A stretch of 55,723 nucleotides of DNA from Parafannyhessea sp902761955 (GTDB lineage: Bacteria > Actinomycetota > Coriobacteriia > Coriobacteriales > Atopobiaceae), in the NCBI GenBank assembly GCA_902761955.1, contig CACWMM010000014.1, positions 1-55,723 on the forward strand, written 5' to 3'. The notes beneath the pieces are model-generated. The model worked only from the letters and a program-made list of their open reading frames with translations, was not told the origin of the DNA and ran no database searches. This document shows positions 1 through 8,594 of this stretch, one piece after another (within the stretch, counting starts at the first letter, position 1; the number at the start of each line of letters is the position of its first letter). The position numbers were made by a program, and so were the translations under genes.

Positions 1-517
1 GGGCATGGTTTTCCTCCTGTATGCTTCTTGTCTCGACAACTCGAATCATACCGTGACGGGCCATGCCCTCCTTGCTACCTGGGCACTATGCTGCTGTCAG
101 AGTGCGCAAAGAATTGTACGTTACCGAAACACCCACGAAGTAATAGGCAACCTAATTCTGCCACGATTTTTCAGTCCATTTAATAATTTACGGTCAGCAC
201 AAGAGCCTGCATAACTAATTCACCTGATTTTGCATCGAATACCTGCAACGATAGCCTCTTGTTAATAGCCCGAGCCGTTCTTAGACATAAAGTAATTTAA
301 TATAAGGGACGAATTGCCTTCCAGATGGTACGAAATCGCCCATATACAGAGTTTTTCGCTTTGAAAAGTGCGAAATGGCCGCGCTGCTTGCAGATAGCTT
401 TCGCGGATGAATATTCAGTACCAAAATACATATAAAATCACGATGGATTTCCAGCAAACATGGTGCATCTATTAGTAAGTGTGTTTTCTTACAGGCTGAA
501 AAGTGAAAGGATTACTG
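1..517. other. AT-rich leader, no gene supported
   Basis: This stretch is clearly AT-richer than the housekeeping region that follows. A 69-codon frame at 5-214 has no ribosome binding site, domain or family resemblance, so I do not call it. A short inverted repeat (TTTCGC 354-359, GCGAAA 370-375) and an AT-rich patch at 429-438 lie upstream of the regulator gene and could hold its promoter, but I cannot place a convincing -35/-10 pair. I see no RNA gene here. Confidence 0.5.
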
Positions 518-3514
518 ATGTTGGTGCACCCGACTATAGATCGTGAGCAAGATGCCTATTCAGAGCTAAGAACATGCGCATTGCCAACGCGTAACGAATT
601 GATGGGCGCTTGGGGCAACGTGGTCAGCTCTCGAGAGAAAGTAATTGTTGTTTGCGGTGACGCGGGAGTTGGAAAGACATTCTTTCTGGATTGCATTGCA
701 GCGCACGAGAGGAGTATTGGCGCAGGCATAAAGACGATCTCCCTTAAGAAGTGCGATGAGACTGAGCTGGGACAGAGGTTTGTTCGTTTTTCCCGAGAGA
801 CGGTGCAGCAGTCGGAGGGATCTCCTAGAATCACTGTTTGCGTCGATGACGTGCCGGCTGCTGACGAACGTTCGTATTCGCGCATAGGGCGAGCGGTAAA
901 GAAGATGTCGAACGCCGGATGTACCGTCGTGATTGCGCTTAGGCCTGAGTGTGAGGGGTTGCTCGACGTGCTCGAGGACCCATTTGTAATGGACATGCAC
1001 AGGCTGCTTGCCAGGGTATTCCCAGGCCAAGGTGCAGGCCTTACGAATGGAATCCCCAAACTGATTGCTGCCCTCCGGTCTGATTACGAGGTTGACGACC
1101 AAATCGATCGTGGCGGTCATACGTACCGTAAGGCCATTCGCGAGATGGTTTCAGATGCGGTTCGGGACTCTCTGCCAAACGAGGATATCGAGCTAAGGCT
1201 TTCGCTCTTGCTACTTGGTAGTGGCTCTCTGGATGATTCGGTGCGGATATGCCAGCATGCGGACGAGGAGTCACTGTCCCTGCTCGAGCGAGAAGCACCG
1301 TTCTTCGGGGTGTCCGTGTCCGACTCATCTTTTCACGTCGCTGGTCTTAGTGACCTGGAAGTCTTTCATGAATGCAGGCAGGAGATCGCAGAAGTGTGCG
1401 CGAACTCGGAGTACGTTGCTCTGAACGTTGCTGACACGCTCGGGAGGCGTGGGGAATATAGACGCATGGGATTTGTGCTCGATGCGATTCGCGACTCTGC
1501 CCTTGCAATGTCATTCGCTTCGCGGCACGGTGTCGACTTGGTTTGCGCGGGGCATACGTCGTTGGTGTCAAGGTCAGTACGTCTCTCTGACCCAAACGAC
1601 GATGCTGCTCAGCAGAGGGCGCTGATTAACAGCCTTGCCGTTGCGGAGATCTCGGCCAAAAGAGACGAGGCAATCAGCCTTCGCGAGTCCTGCGGAGCTT
1701 TGACAAAGACAGACGCATACGAGAAGTCTGCCCTCCGTCACGCCGCGATGCTCGGTGCCTGTCGTGAGTTGATGGCGGGACATCGAATCGCGAGGATACG
1801 ACGCAACCCGAACTTAGACGACGGCCAAATAGAGCTGATGTATGACCATCTGCACGCGGCGAAATACATCGTGGACGGCAAGTTCCTGGCCGGCTTCGAT
1901 GCCCTGCTCGATAACCCAGGAAGAAAGAGGATGGACGGCATCCCGTCTGCCATGCTTGCGGACGACTTCTATATTTGCGAGATGATGCTCGGCGAGGTGC
2001 CGGTGCGAAATGGAGGCGGTGCAGGATCTTCGCTTGAGGTATTCACGGAATGCGGGTCGGGGAGGCTGGCATCCATACACCTGGGGATGCGGTCGGCGCT
2101 TCGCATCCTTATGGGCCGGGTGACTAACTTTCCTGAGGTCGAGAAGATCGTGACGAGGCTTGGGTCGACGGAGGACCTCGTGCCCCAGTCGGCGTTTCTC
2201 ATTGCGGCTGCGGTGGCGGATCTTAGGATGAAGGCCTACGCAAGCGCGAGCGTCAGGGCGAAACGAGCCGCATCGTTGGCTCGCGATGCATCGGCTGACT
2301 ACCTTCTTGCGGCCGCGAGCCTGGTTGCCGACGCAATTGAAGCCGCGGCTGGAACAGAGCTTGAGGGCAAGGTCCGCTCTCGTGGCTCTGGTCCTGCGAT
2401 CGGCGCTCTGAACGATCTGAGGAGGATGCTTGCGCAGGCCTCTCGGGGCGACACGAGCAGCCCCGTCCGATTCGACGTGCTTCAGAGGTCGACATGCTCT
2501 AGGGAGATTCTTTGGGCCCTGAATCTGCTCCTCAACGATTGCGGCCAGGCTTCCAGAAACGTCAGGTCCATCATGCCCGCGAATTGGGTCAGATACTCTT
2601 CGAACCTACTTGGTGCGATGAACGAGTGCCAGGATCAGGGGGATAGACCCGAGCGGAGCTACGGCGAGAGTGACAAGGAGAAGGGCGATAAGCCGGTGAG
2701 GATCAGGGCGCTCGGAACGTTCTCGGTGGCAATCGATGGAAGGGAACTTCCCGTAAGCGCTCTTGGCGCGCGGCGTGGCAGGAACCTTGTCTATGCGCTT
2801 GCCCTGACCAGGGGGCACTCGCTTGCCAAGCGTGAGGCAATCAATATGATTTGGGGAGACTACGACTACAGCACGGGTAACCAGAAGCTCTACGAGACGG
2901 TCTGTCTTGCTCGCAAGATTCTCAGGGTGGGCGACGACAGAGAGTCCGTCATTTTGACAGGACGCTCCTCGGGCAGAATCGCCCTCGACATGACGAAGGT
3001 CACCGTAGACGTGGACGAGTTCGAGGCCCGTGCGAACGATGCACTTTCGAGCGAGGGCATGGACAGAAGCGTCGTGGCTCTAGCAAGCGAGGCGAGGGAC
3101 ATATATTCCGGAGGTGTCGCAGAGATGATCGATGACCCCTCCGGGGCGATTGAGAGCCGCATAGAGGCGCTGACAACCCTGCATGCCGACGTGATGGTTG
3201 CCGGTGCCAAGGCTGCGCTGCGAGAGGGAAAGACGTACCTCTCGTCACAGCTGTCGGGAGAGGCGCTCAAGGACGACTCGTTGCGTGAGGACGCCCTGCT
3301 GCAGTATGTGACTGCACTGGGCGTGCTTGGTCGGACCGCGGAGATCGTAACGGCATATCGTCGTTACAAGGACGCACTTGTCCATAAGTACCATGCAATG
3401 CCGTCGGAGCCCGTCAGGAAGAGCGTGGACGAGGCGCTGGAGCACAGCGGGAGCAGCCTGACGGCGGCGAGAGTGGACGGTGTCGCTGTTGGAGGCGACG
3501 AGGAGGCTTCCTAA
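518..3514 (+). CDS. Large ATPase / SARP-type (BTAD) transcriptional regulator
   Basis: This encodes a 998-residue putative DNA-binding regulator. An N-terminal P-loop ATPase is visible: Walker A GDAGVGKT at residues 47-54 and a Walker B-like ITVCVDD at 105-111. A long helical middle follows. The C-terminal ~270 residues (from about 727) read as an OmpR/SARP winged helix plus bacterial transcriptional activation domain (LGTFSVAIDG, then a TPR-like BTAD ending near AIVTAYRRYKD-type helices). This order is reversed relative to classical SARPs, which carry the DNA-binding domain first. I chose ATG 518 because GAAAGGA lies 7 bases upstream; GTG 503 is possible. Codon use is less GC-biased than in secA next door, which may mean weak expression selection or acquisition. 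The target genes are unknown. The ligand or signal sensed by the middle region cannot be read from the sequence. Confidence 0.8.
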   Translation: MLVHPTIDREQDAYSELRTCALPTRNELMGAWGNVVSSREKVIVVCGDAGVGKTFFLDCIAAHERSIGAGIKTISLKKCDETELGQRFVRFSRETVQQSEGSPRITVCVDDVPAADERSYSRIGRAVKKMSNAGCTVVIALRPECEGLLDVLEDPFVMDMHRLLARVFPGQGAGLTNGIPKLIAALRSDYEVDDQIDRGGHTYRKAIREMVSDAVRDSLPNEDIELRLSLLLLGSGSLDDSVRICQHADEESLSLLEREAPFFGVSVSDSSFHVAGLSDLEVFHECRQEIAEVCANSEYVALNVADTLGRRGEYRRMGFVLDAIRDSALAMSFASRHGVDLVCAGHTSLVSRSVRLSDPNDDAAQQRALINSLAVAEISAKRDEAISLRESCGALTKTDAYEKSALRHAAMLGACRELMAGHRIARIRRNPNLDDGQIELMYDHLHAAKYIVDGKFLAGFDALLDNPGRKRMDGIPSAMLADDFYICEMMLGEVPVRNGGGAGSSLEVFTECGSGRLASIHLGMRSALRILMGRVTNFPEVEKIVTRLGSTEDLVPQSAFLIAAAVADLRMKAYASASVRAKRAASLARDASADYLLAAASLVADAIEAAAGTELEGKVRSRGSGPAIGALNDLRRMLAQASRGDTSSPVRFDVLQRSTCSREILWALNLLLNDCGQASRNVRSIMPANWVRYSSNLLGAMNECQDQGDRPERSYGESDKEKGDKPVRIRALGTFSVAIDGRELPVSALGARRGRNLVYALALTRGHSLAKREAINMIWGDYDYSTGNQKLYETVCLARKILRVGDDRESVILTGRSSGRIALDMTKVTVDVDEFEARANDALSSEGMDRSVVALASEARDIYSGGVAEMIDDPSGAIESRIEALTTLHADVMVAGAKAALREGKTYLSSQLSGEALKDDSLREDALLQYVTALGVLGRTAEIVTAYRRYKDALVHKYHAMPSEPVRKSVDEALEHSGSSLTAARVDGVAVGGDEEAS

Positions 3515-3529
3515 GCGAGACGCGAAAGT

Positions 3530-3628
3530 GACCGCGGGCGGTGCCAATTTGATGGTTACACGGGCGTGTGCTGCGCTCTCCGCCTCCTATTGATAAAGTG
3601 GGGAGCGTTGATTAACTTGCCCGCGGTC
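3530..3628 (+). promoter_or_regulatory. Long inverted repeat in secA leader
   Basis: GACCGCGGGC at 3530-3539 is the exact reverse complement of GCCCGCGGTC at 3619-3628. A second nested pair (CGCTCTCC near 3575, GGGGAGCG near 3600) lies between them. Together they could fold the region between the regulator gene and secA into a long hairpin just upstream of the secA ribosome binding site. It could be a terminator for the upstream gene or a secA leader structure; no U-run follows it, which favours the latter slightly. Confidence 0.4.
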
Positions 3629-3659
3629 GCCGCACAGGCTGATGTCTAGAGGAAAGATT

Positions 3660-6398
3660 ATGCCAAACTTTTTTTCTAAATTGCTTTCTCATGGCGCGGA
3701 TAAGCAGCTTAAGGAGCTTGAGGCAATAGCCGAGAAGGTCAATGACTTCGAGCCCCAGATTAAGGCGCTGAGCGACGAGGAGCTCAGGGGACAGACCGCG
3801 CTCTTCCGCGAGAGGTACGCCAACGGCGAGACGTTGGACGATCTTCTCCCCGAGGCATTTGCCACGGTGAGGGAGGCGTCGGTCAGGACGCTTGGCATGA
3901 GGCACTTTGACGTGCAGGTGATCGGCGGCATCGCGCTTCACCGGGGCATGATCGCGGAGATGAAGACCGGCGAGGGCAAGACGCTTGTGTCGACGCTCGC
4001 CGGCTATCTGAACGCGATTCCGGGCAAGGGCGTGCACATCGTTACCGTGAACGACTACCTCGCGAAGCGCGACAGCGAGTGGATGGGCCAGGTCTACAAG
4101 TTCCTGGGCATGAACGTGGGCATTCTGCAGAACGGCATGCGGCTGGACATGAAGAAGCCCGCGTACAACGCGGACGTGACGTATGGCACGAACTCGGAGT
4201 TTGGCTTCGACTACCTGCGTGACAACATGGTTGGTCGTGCGGACATGCGCGTGCAGCGCGGACACCACTTCGCGATCGTGGACGAGGTCGACTCCATCCT
4301 GATCGACGAGGCGAGGACGCCGCTCATCATCTCGGGTGCGGGAACGAAGTCTGCGAGCACGTACAAGGACTTCGCGCGCGCCGTCAGGGGGCTGACGCCC
4401 GACGTCGACTTCGAGATGGACGAGGCGAAGCACACCATCGCGGCGACGGACCAGGGCCTGAGGAAGATCGAGCGGAGTCTGGGCATTGACAACATCTACT
4501 CGGACATGTCCGGTCAGCTCGTGAACCACCTGCAGCAGGCCCTGAAGGCCCAGTACATGTTCCACAGGGACCAGCAGTACGTCGTGGTGGACGGCGAGGT
4601 CAAGATCGTCGACGAGTTCACGGGCCGCATCATGGAGGGCAGGCGCTACTCTGAGGGCCTGCACCAGGCGATCGAGGCGAAGGAGGGCGTGTACATTCGC
4701 GAGGAGAACCAGACGCTCGCGACCATCACGCTGCAGAACTACTTCCGCCTTTACGACAAGCTCTCGGGCATGACGGGAACCGCCATGACGGAGGACGCGG
4801 AGTTCAGGGAGATCTACAACCTGCCCGTGCAGGTGATTCCGCCCAACAAGCCCGTGCAGCGCATCGACCACGACGACCTGGTGTACAGGACGGTCGAGGC
4901 GAAGTTCAACGCCGTGGCCGACGACGTGGCGAAGCGCCACGCGACCGGCCAGCCCGTTCTGGTTGGCACGGTGTCGATCGAGAGCTCCGAGCGCCTCTCG
5001 CGCATTCTGGACAAGCGCGGCATCAAGCACGCGGTGCTGAACGCGAAGTTCCACGAGCGCGAGGCTCAGATCGTGGCGCAGGCCGGCCGCGAGGGTGCCG
5101 TCACCATCGCCACTAACATGGCCGGCCGTGGCACGGACATCCTCTTGGGCGGCAACCCCGACGTGCTTGCCATCGACCTCATGCAGGATGACGGCATCGA
5201 CGTGAGCGAGGGCGTGACCGCGGAGATGCGCGCGCCGTACCTGGAGAAGGCGAAGGAGATCTGCGCGCGCGAGAAGGAGCATGTGCTCGCGGCTGGCGGA
5301 CTGTGCGTGATCGGCACCGAGCGCCACGAGAGCCGACGCATCGACAACCAGCTGCGCGGACGTGCCGGCCGCCAGGGCGACCCCGGCGAGACGCAGTTCT
5401 ACCTCTCGCTCGAGGATGACCTGATGAGGCTGTTTGGCGGGGACCGCATGGACCGCATCTCCGCGATGATGACGAAGTACGACATGCCGGATGACATGCC
5501 GATTCAGGCGAAGATGGTCACGAAGGCCGTGGAGAGCGCACAGCGCAAGGTGGAGGAGATCAACTTCGCCATGCGTAAGAACGTCCTCGACTACGACGAC
5601 GTCATGAACAAGCAGCGTCAGGTGATCTACGAGGAGAGGAACAAGATTCTCGACGGCAAGGACCTTGTGGCCCATGTGGCGGAGGTGACCCGCGGGACCG
5701 TCGACCGCAGGGTGCAGGAGTTCTGCGGCGAGAACGTCGACCCGGGCGACTGGGACGTCGAGGGACTGCGCAAGTGGGTCGTGGAGCTCACGGGCAGGAC
5801 AGACCTGCCAGAGTTCGAGGACGACGAGGACCGCGACGCGATTGCGGACGCCGTGTACGACTACGTGATCGAGTGCTACGACGCGAAGTCGAGGCTGCTG
5901 TCCGACGACATCATGCAGCAGCTTTCCGCCCAGGTGATGCTGCGCGTGATCGACACGAGGTGGATGGCGTACCTGCAGGAGATGGACTACCTGAAGACCG
6001 GCATCGGGCTTAGGGGCTTTGGCCAGCGCGACCCGCTCGTGGAGTACAAGACGGAGGCGTTCGCGGCGTTTACCGAGCTCGTGAACACGATGTACGAGGA
6101 CTTCCTGCGCACGATCCTGCGCCTGGAGCTTGCGGCGCCGCTGACGGAGGCGGACGAGTCCGACGACCTGAGGGGTGCGAAGTACTCCGGCCCGGCGGAC
6201 GTGGACGGCGACCAGTCATCCCACAGGGCGGAGATGAGCGAGCGCGCCGGCGGAGCCAAGCACATGGCTGCCCCGGAAAAGCCGTCGACGTACCGCAAGG
6301 CCGACGATCCCGACCCGTACGTGGGAGTCGGGCGCAACGACCCCTGCCCCTGCGGAAGCGGCAAGAAGTTCAAGAACTGCCACGGCAGGAACCGATAG
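3660..6398 (+). CDS. secA: Preprotein translocase ATPase SecA
   Basis: SecA is the motor that pushes unfolded preproteins through the SecYEG channel by ATP hydrolysis. The 912-residue product has the full family layout: Walker A MKTGEGKT at 101-108, DEVD-type Walker B at 207-211 (VDEVDSILIDEARTP), the second helicase domain with GTERHESRRIDNQLRGRAGR, and a C-terminal zinc-binding tail with Cys896, Cys898, Cys907 and His908 that normally contacts SecB or lipids. I chose ATG 3660 (MPNFFSKLL, AGAGGA upstream) over the in-frame ATG at 3642. This is the canonical, full-length SecA1 type, not an accessory SecA2. It ends 13 bases before prfB, and the pair is probably cotranscribed, as in many bacteria. 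Confidence 0.98.
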   Translation: MPNFFSKLLSHGADKQLKELEAIAEKVNDFEPQIKALSDEELRGQTALFRERYANGETLDDLLPEAFATVREASVRTLGMRHFDVQVIGGIALHRGMIAEMKTGEGKTLVSTLAGYLNAIPGKGVHIVTVNDYLAKRDSEWMGQVYKFLGMNVGILQNGMRLDMKKPAYNADVTYGTNSEFGFDYLRDNMVGRADMRVQRGHHFAIVDEVDSILIDEARTPLIISGAGTKSASTYKDFARAVRGLTPDVDFEMDEAKHTIAATDQGLRKIERSLGIDNIYSDMSGQLVNHLQQALKAQYMFHRDQQYVVVDGEVKIVDEFTGRIMEGRRYSEGLHQAIEAKEGVYIREENQTLATITLQNYFRLYDKLSGMTGTAMTEDAEFREIYNLPVQVIPPNKPVQRIDHDDLVYRTVEAKFNAVADDVAKRHATGQPVLVGTVSIESSERLSRILDKRGIKHAVLNAKFHEREAQIVAQAGREGAVTIATNMAGRGTDILLGGNPDVLAIDLMQDDGIDVSEGVTAEMRAPYLEKAKEICAREKEHVLAAGGLCVIGTERHESRRIDNQLRGRAGRQGDPGETQFYLSLEDDLMRLFGGDRMDRISAMMTKYDMPDDMPIQAKMVTKAVESAQRKVEEINFAMRKNVLDYDDVMNKQRQVIYEERNKILDGKDLVAHVAEVTRGTVDRRVQEFCGENVDPGDWDVEGLRKWVVELTGRTDLPEFEDDEDRDAIADAVYDYVIECYDAKSRLLSDDIMQQLSAQVMLRVIDTRWMAYLQEMDYLKTGIGLRGFGQRDPLVEYKTEAFAAFTELVNTMYEDFLRTILRLELAAPLTEADESDDLRGAKYSGPADVDGDQSSHRAEMSERAGGAKHMAAPEKPSTYRKADDPDPYVGVGRNDPCPCGSGKKFKNCHGRNR

Positions 6399-6411
6399 CA
6401 AAGCGTGGGAA

Positions 6412-7524
6412 ATGACTGACATCTCCAGAGAAGACATCGAGGGGCTTTCCGAAAGGCTCGACAAGGTGGAGGCCTACCTCCACGTGGACGAGAAGCGCGG
6501 CAAGGTGGCGGAGCTCGAGAAGCTGAGCGCCGAGCCCGGGTTCTGGGAGGATGCCGAGGGCGCGAGCAAGACCATGGAGCAGCTGACGCGCGCCAAGGAG
6601 GACGTCGTGGCCATCGACTCCGCACGCGCGGAGCTCGAGGACGTGAAGGCTGCCCTTGAGTTGGGCGAGGAGACCGGAGACGAGGATCTTCTCGCCGAGG
6701 CGACTTCGACGCTGGAGCGTCTGGTCTCGGACCTTGGGGAGCTGGAGCTCTCCACGTGGTTCACGGGGGAGTTCGACCACGGCGACGCCATCGTGACGGT
6801 GACGCCCGGGCAGGGCGGTCTCGAGGCGCAGGACTGGTGCGACATGCTGTTTCACATGTACCTGCGCTACTGCGAGCGGCGCGGCTGGAAGGTGGACGTG
6901 AACGACGCCCCCGTGGCGGACGTCATCGGCATCGACCGGGCGACGTTCACGGTGTCCGGCCGCAACGCCTATGGCATGCTGCGCGCGGAGCAGGGCGTGC
7001 ACCGGCTGGTGAGGATCTCTCCCACCGACGACAAGAAGCGCCGCCAGACCACGTTTGCGGGCGTGGAGGTGCTGCCGGTGCTGCCGGACGACGTGACCGT
7101 GGACATCGACCCCCAGGACCTGCGGATCGACGTCTATCACGCGACGGGCCACGGCGGGCAGGGCGTCAACACCACGGACTCCGCGGTGAGAATCACGCAC
7201 ATACCCACCGGCACGGTCGTCACGTGCCAGAACGAGCGCAGCCAGATCCAGAACAAGGCCATCGCGATGGGCATCCTGCGCAGCCGCCTGTACGAGCGCG
7301 AGCTCGCGAAGCGCGAGGCCGAGATCGACGAGCTGCGCGGCCCGAAGCACGACATCGGCTTTGGCAACCAGATCAGGAGCTACGTCCTGTACCCGTACAA
7401 GATGGTGAAGGACCTGCGGACGGGCATCGAGACGGGCAACGTGGACGCCGTGCTGAAGGATGGCGACCTCGACCCGTTTGTGATTGGATACCACAGGTGG
7501 CGCGTCGGCGGGGGTGACGAATGA
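6412..7524 (+). CDS. prfB: Peptide chain release factor 2 (variant SPT motif)
   Basis: RF2 terminates translation at UGA and UAA. The 370-residue protein has the catalytic GGQ at 248-250 within HATGHGGQGVNTTDSAVR and the usual RF2 length. The stop-codon recognition tripeptide is Ser-Pro-Thr at 203-205 (codons tct ccc acc, 7018-7026); the canonical RF2 motif is Ser-Pro-Phe. The reading frame is open from ATG 6412 through the N-terminal helices, with no in-frame TGA, so the programmed +1 frameshift that controls many prfB genes is absent and autoregulation by UGA readthrough is not expected. Its stop codon is TGA, overlapping the next start as ATGA, so translation of the yitT-like gene is likely coupled. 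Confidence 0.96.
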   Translation: MTDISREDIEGLSERLDKVEAYLHVDEKRGKVAELEKLSAEPGFWEDAEGASKTMEQLTRAKEDVVAIDSARAELEDVKAALELGEETGDEDLLAEATSTLERLVSDLGELELSTWFTGEFDHGDAIVTVTPGQGGLEAQDWCDMLFHMYLRYCERRGWKVDVNDAPVADVIGIDRATFTVSGRNAYGMLRAEQGVHRLVRISPTDDKKRRQTTFAGVEVLPVLPDDVTVDIDPQDLRIDVYHATGHGGQGVNTTDSAVRITHIPTGTVVTCQNERSQIQNKAIAMGILRSRLYERELAKREAEIDELRGPKHDIGFGNQIRSYVLYPYKMVKDLRTGIETGNVDAVLKDGDLDPFVIGYHRWRVGGGDE

Positions 7525-8399
7525 GGCGCAGGTTCGACTGGAGGCGCGCCGCGAAGGACGCACTCCTGATAGTCGCGGGCTCGGTGCTGTTTGCCATAGG
7601 GATCGACTGCTTCGAGTTGCCAAACGGCATCGCGGCCGGCGGCCTCACGGGTCTGGCGACCATCATCTACGCGGTGGGCAAGGCGGCGGGCGTCACGCTT
7701 CCCGTCGGCATACAGACCATCGCGATGAACATCCTGCTTCTGGTGTACGTGGTGCTGCGGACGCGCGACTGGTCGTACGTGACGCGCAGCATCGCGGGCA
7801 TCTTGGTATCCGGCTTCGTGATCGACGCGCTTGCGCCCGTGCTTCCGGTGCCCACCCACGGCGACCTGCTGATTTCTGCCATCTGGGGCGGCGTGTTCGT
7901 GGGTGCGGGCGTTGGCGTCGTCTTTCTTTCCGGCGGCAACACCGGCGGCACGGACATCGTGGCGCAACTCATCGCAAAGCGCATCGGCATGCCGCTGGGC
8001 ACGCTGAGCATACTTATCGACGGCGTGATCGTCATCGCGTCCATCCCGGTGTTCTCGCTCCGGAACGCCCTGTTCGCCGGCGTCGCCATGTACATAGGCG
8101 GGCGCGTGATAGACGCGGTCGTAGACGGCCCGCGCACGGCGCGCATGGCGTACATCATATCGGGCAGGCACGAGGAGATCGCGAACGCCATCATGTACGA
8201 CCTCGGCCGCGGCTGTACGGAGCTCAAGGCGCGCGGCGTCTGGAGCGGCAACGACCGCCCCGTCCTCATGTGCGTGTGCGGCAGGACCGAGACCACCCGC
8301 CTGAAGCAGATCGTGGGCGAGGTGGACCCCGACGCGATCGTGGTGGTCTCCGAGGTCCACGAGGCCTTCGGCGAGGGCTTCACGCGCATCGGTTCGTAG
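7521..8399 (+). CDS. YitT family membrane protein (DUF161/DUF2179)
   Basis: This is a 292-residue integral membrane protein. About five hydrophobic segments occupy residues 10-170 (starting with DALLIVAGSVLFAIGI), including the family's conserved glycine-rich stretch FLSGGNTGGTDIVA. The C-terminal ~90 residues form the cytoplasmic DUF2179 domain (VVDGPRTARMAYIISG onward, with ELKARGVWSG). The function of YitT proteins is not settled; a transport role is often assumed. The start codon overlaps the prfB stop (ATGA), which indicates translational coupling. A strong hairpin follows the gene, so the secA-prfB-yitT unit probably ends here. Confidence 0.88.
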   Translation: MRRRFDWRRAAKDALLIVAGSVLFAIGIDCFELPNGIAAGGLTGLATIIYAVGKAAGVTLPVGIQTIAMNILLLVYVVLRTRDWSYVTRSIAGILVSGFVIDALAPVLPVPTHGDLLISAIWGGVFVGAGVGVVFLSGGNTGGTDIVAQLIAKRIGMPLGTLSILIDGVIVIASIPVFSLRNALFAGVAMYIGGRVIDAVVDGPRTARMAYIISGRHEEIANAIMYDLGRGCTELKARGVWSGNDRPVLMCVCGRTETTRLKQIVGEVDPDAIVVVSEVHEAFGEGFTRIGS

Positions 8400-8415
8400 G
8401 GTGCGGGCACGACGT

Positions 8416-8471
8416 GCGCGCTGGCGAGAAGAACGTGCCTGCGAAGGCCGCGGCTCTTCTCGCCAGCGCGC
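8416..8471 (+). terminator. Strong hairpin, probable terminator after yitT-like gene
   Basis: The arms 8416-8431 and 8456-8471 are exact reverse complements (16 pairs, core GCGCTGGCGAGAAG) with a 24-base loop. No long T-run follows, so termination could be Rho-assisted. Both arms contain the recurrent GGCGAGAAG motif described in the findings. Confidence 0.6.
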
Positions 8472-8540
8472 CTTGGCCTTCTTTGGCGCTCTGGTTAATC
8501 TGTGCTACGCCGGCGTCTCCGTGCTCCGCACCTACGTTTC

Positions 8541-8556
8541 CGGGTAGACTTAACAA
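8541..8556 (+). promoter_or_regulatory. Probable ftsE promoter -10 region
   Basis: GGGTAGACTTAACA contains TAGACT (8545-8550), an actinobacterial-type -10 hexamer, about 45 bases upstream of the ftsE start. The same 14 bases occur upstream of tmRNA (15152-15165). No clear -35 element is visible. Confidence 0.45.
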
Positions 8557-8594
8557 GATTCTGTCAGTATCGCTTTGTAGAAAAAGGAGCTCTA

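Noticed and set aside
5..214. 69-codon frame at the window start
   Set aside because: No ribosome binding site, no recognisable domain, AT-rich flanking sequence; likely chance.
3612..5675. 687-codon frame antisense to secA, and similar long antisense frames (for example 9589-12744)
   Set aside because: They lie opposite well-identified genes, have low-complexity His/Val/Arg/Leu-rich translations, and arise from strong GC bias at third codon positions.
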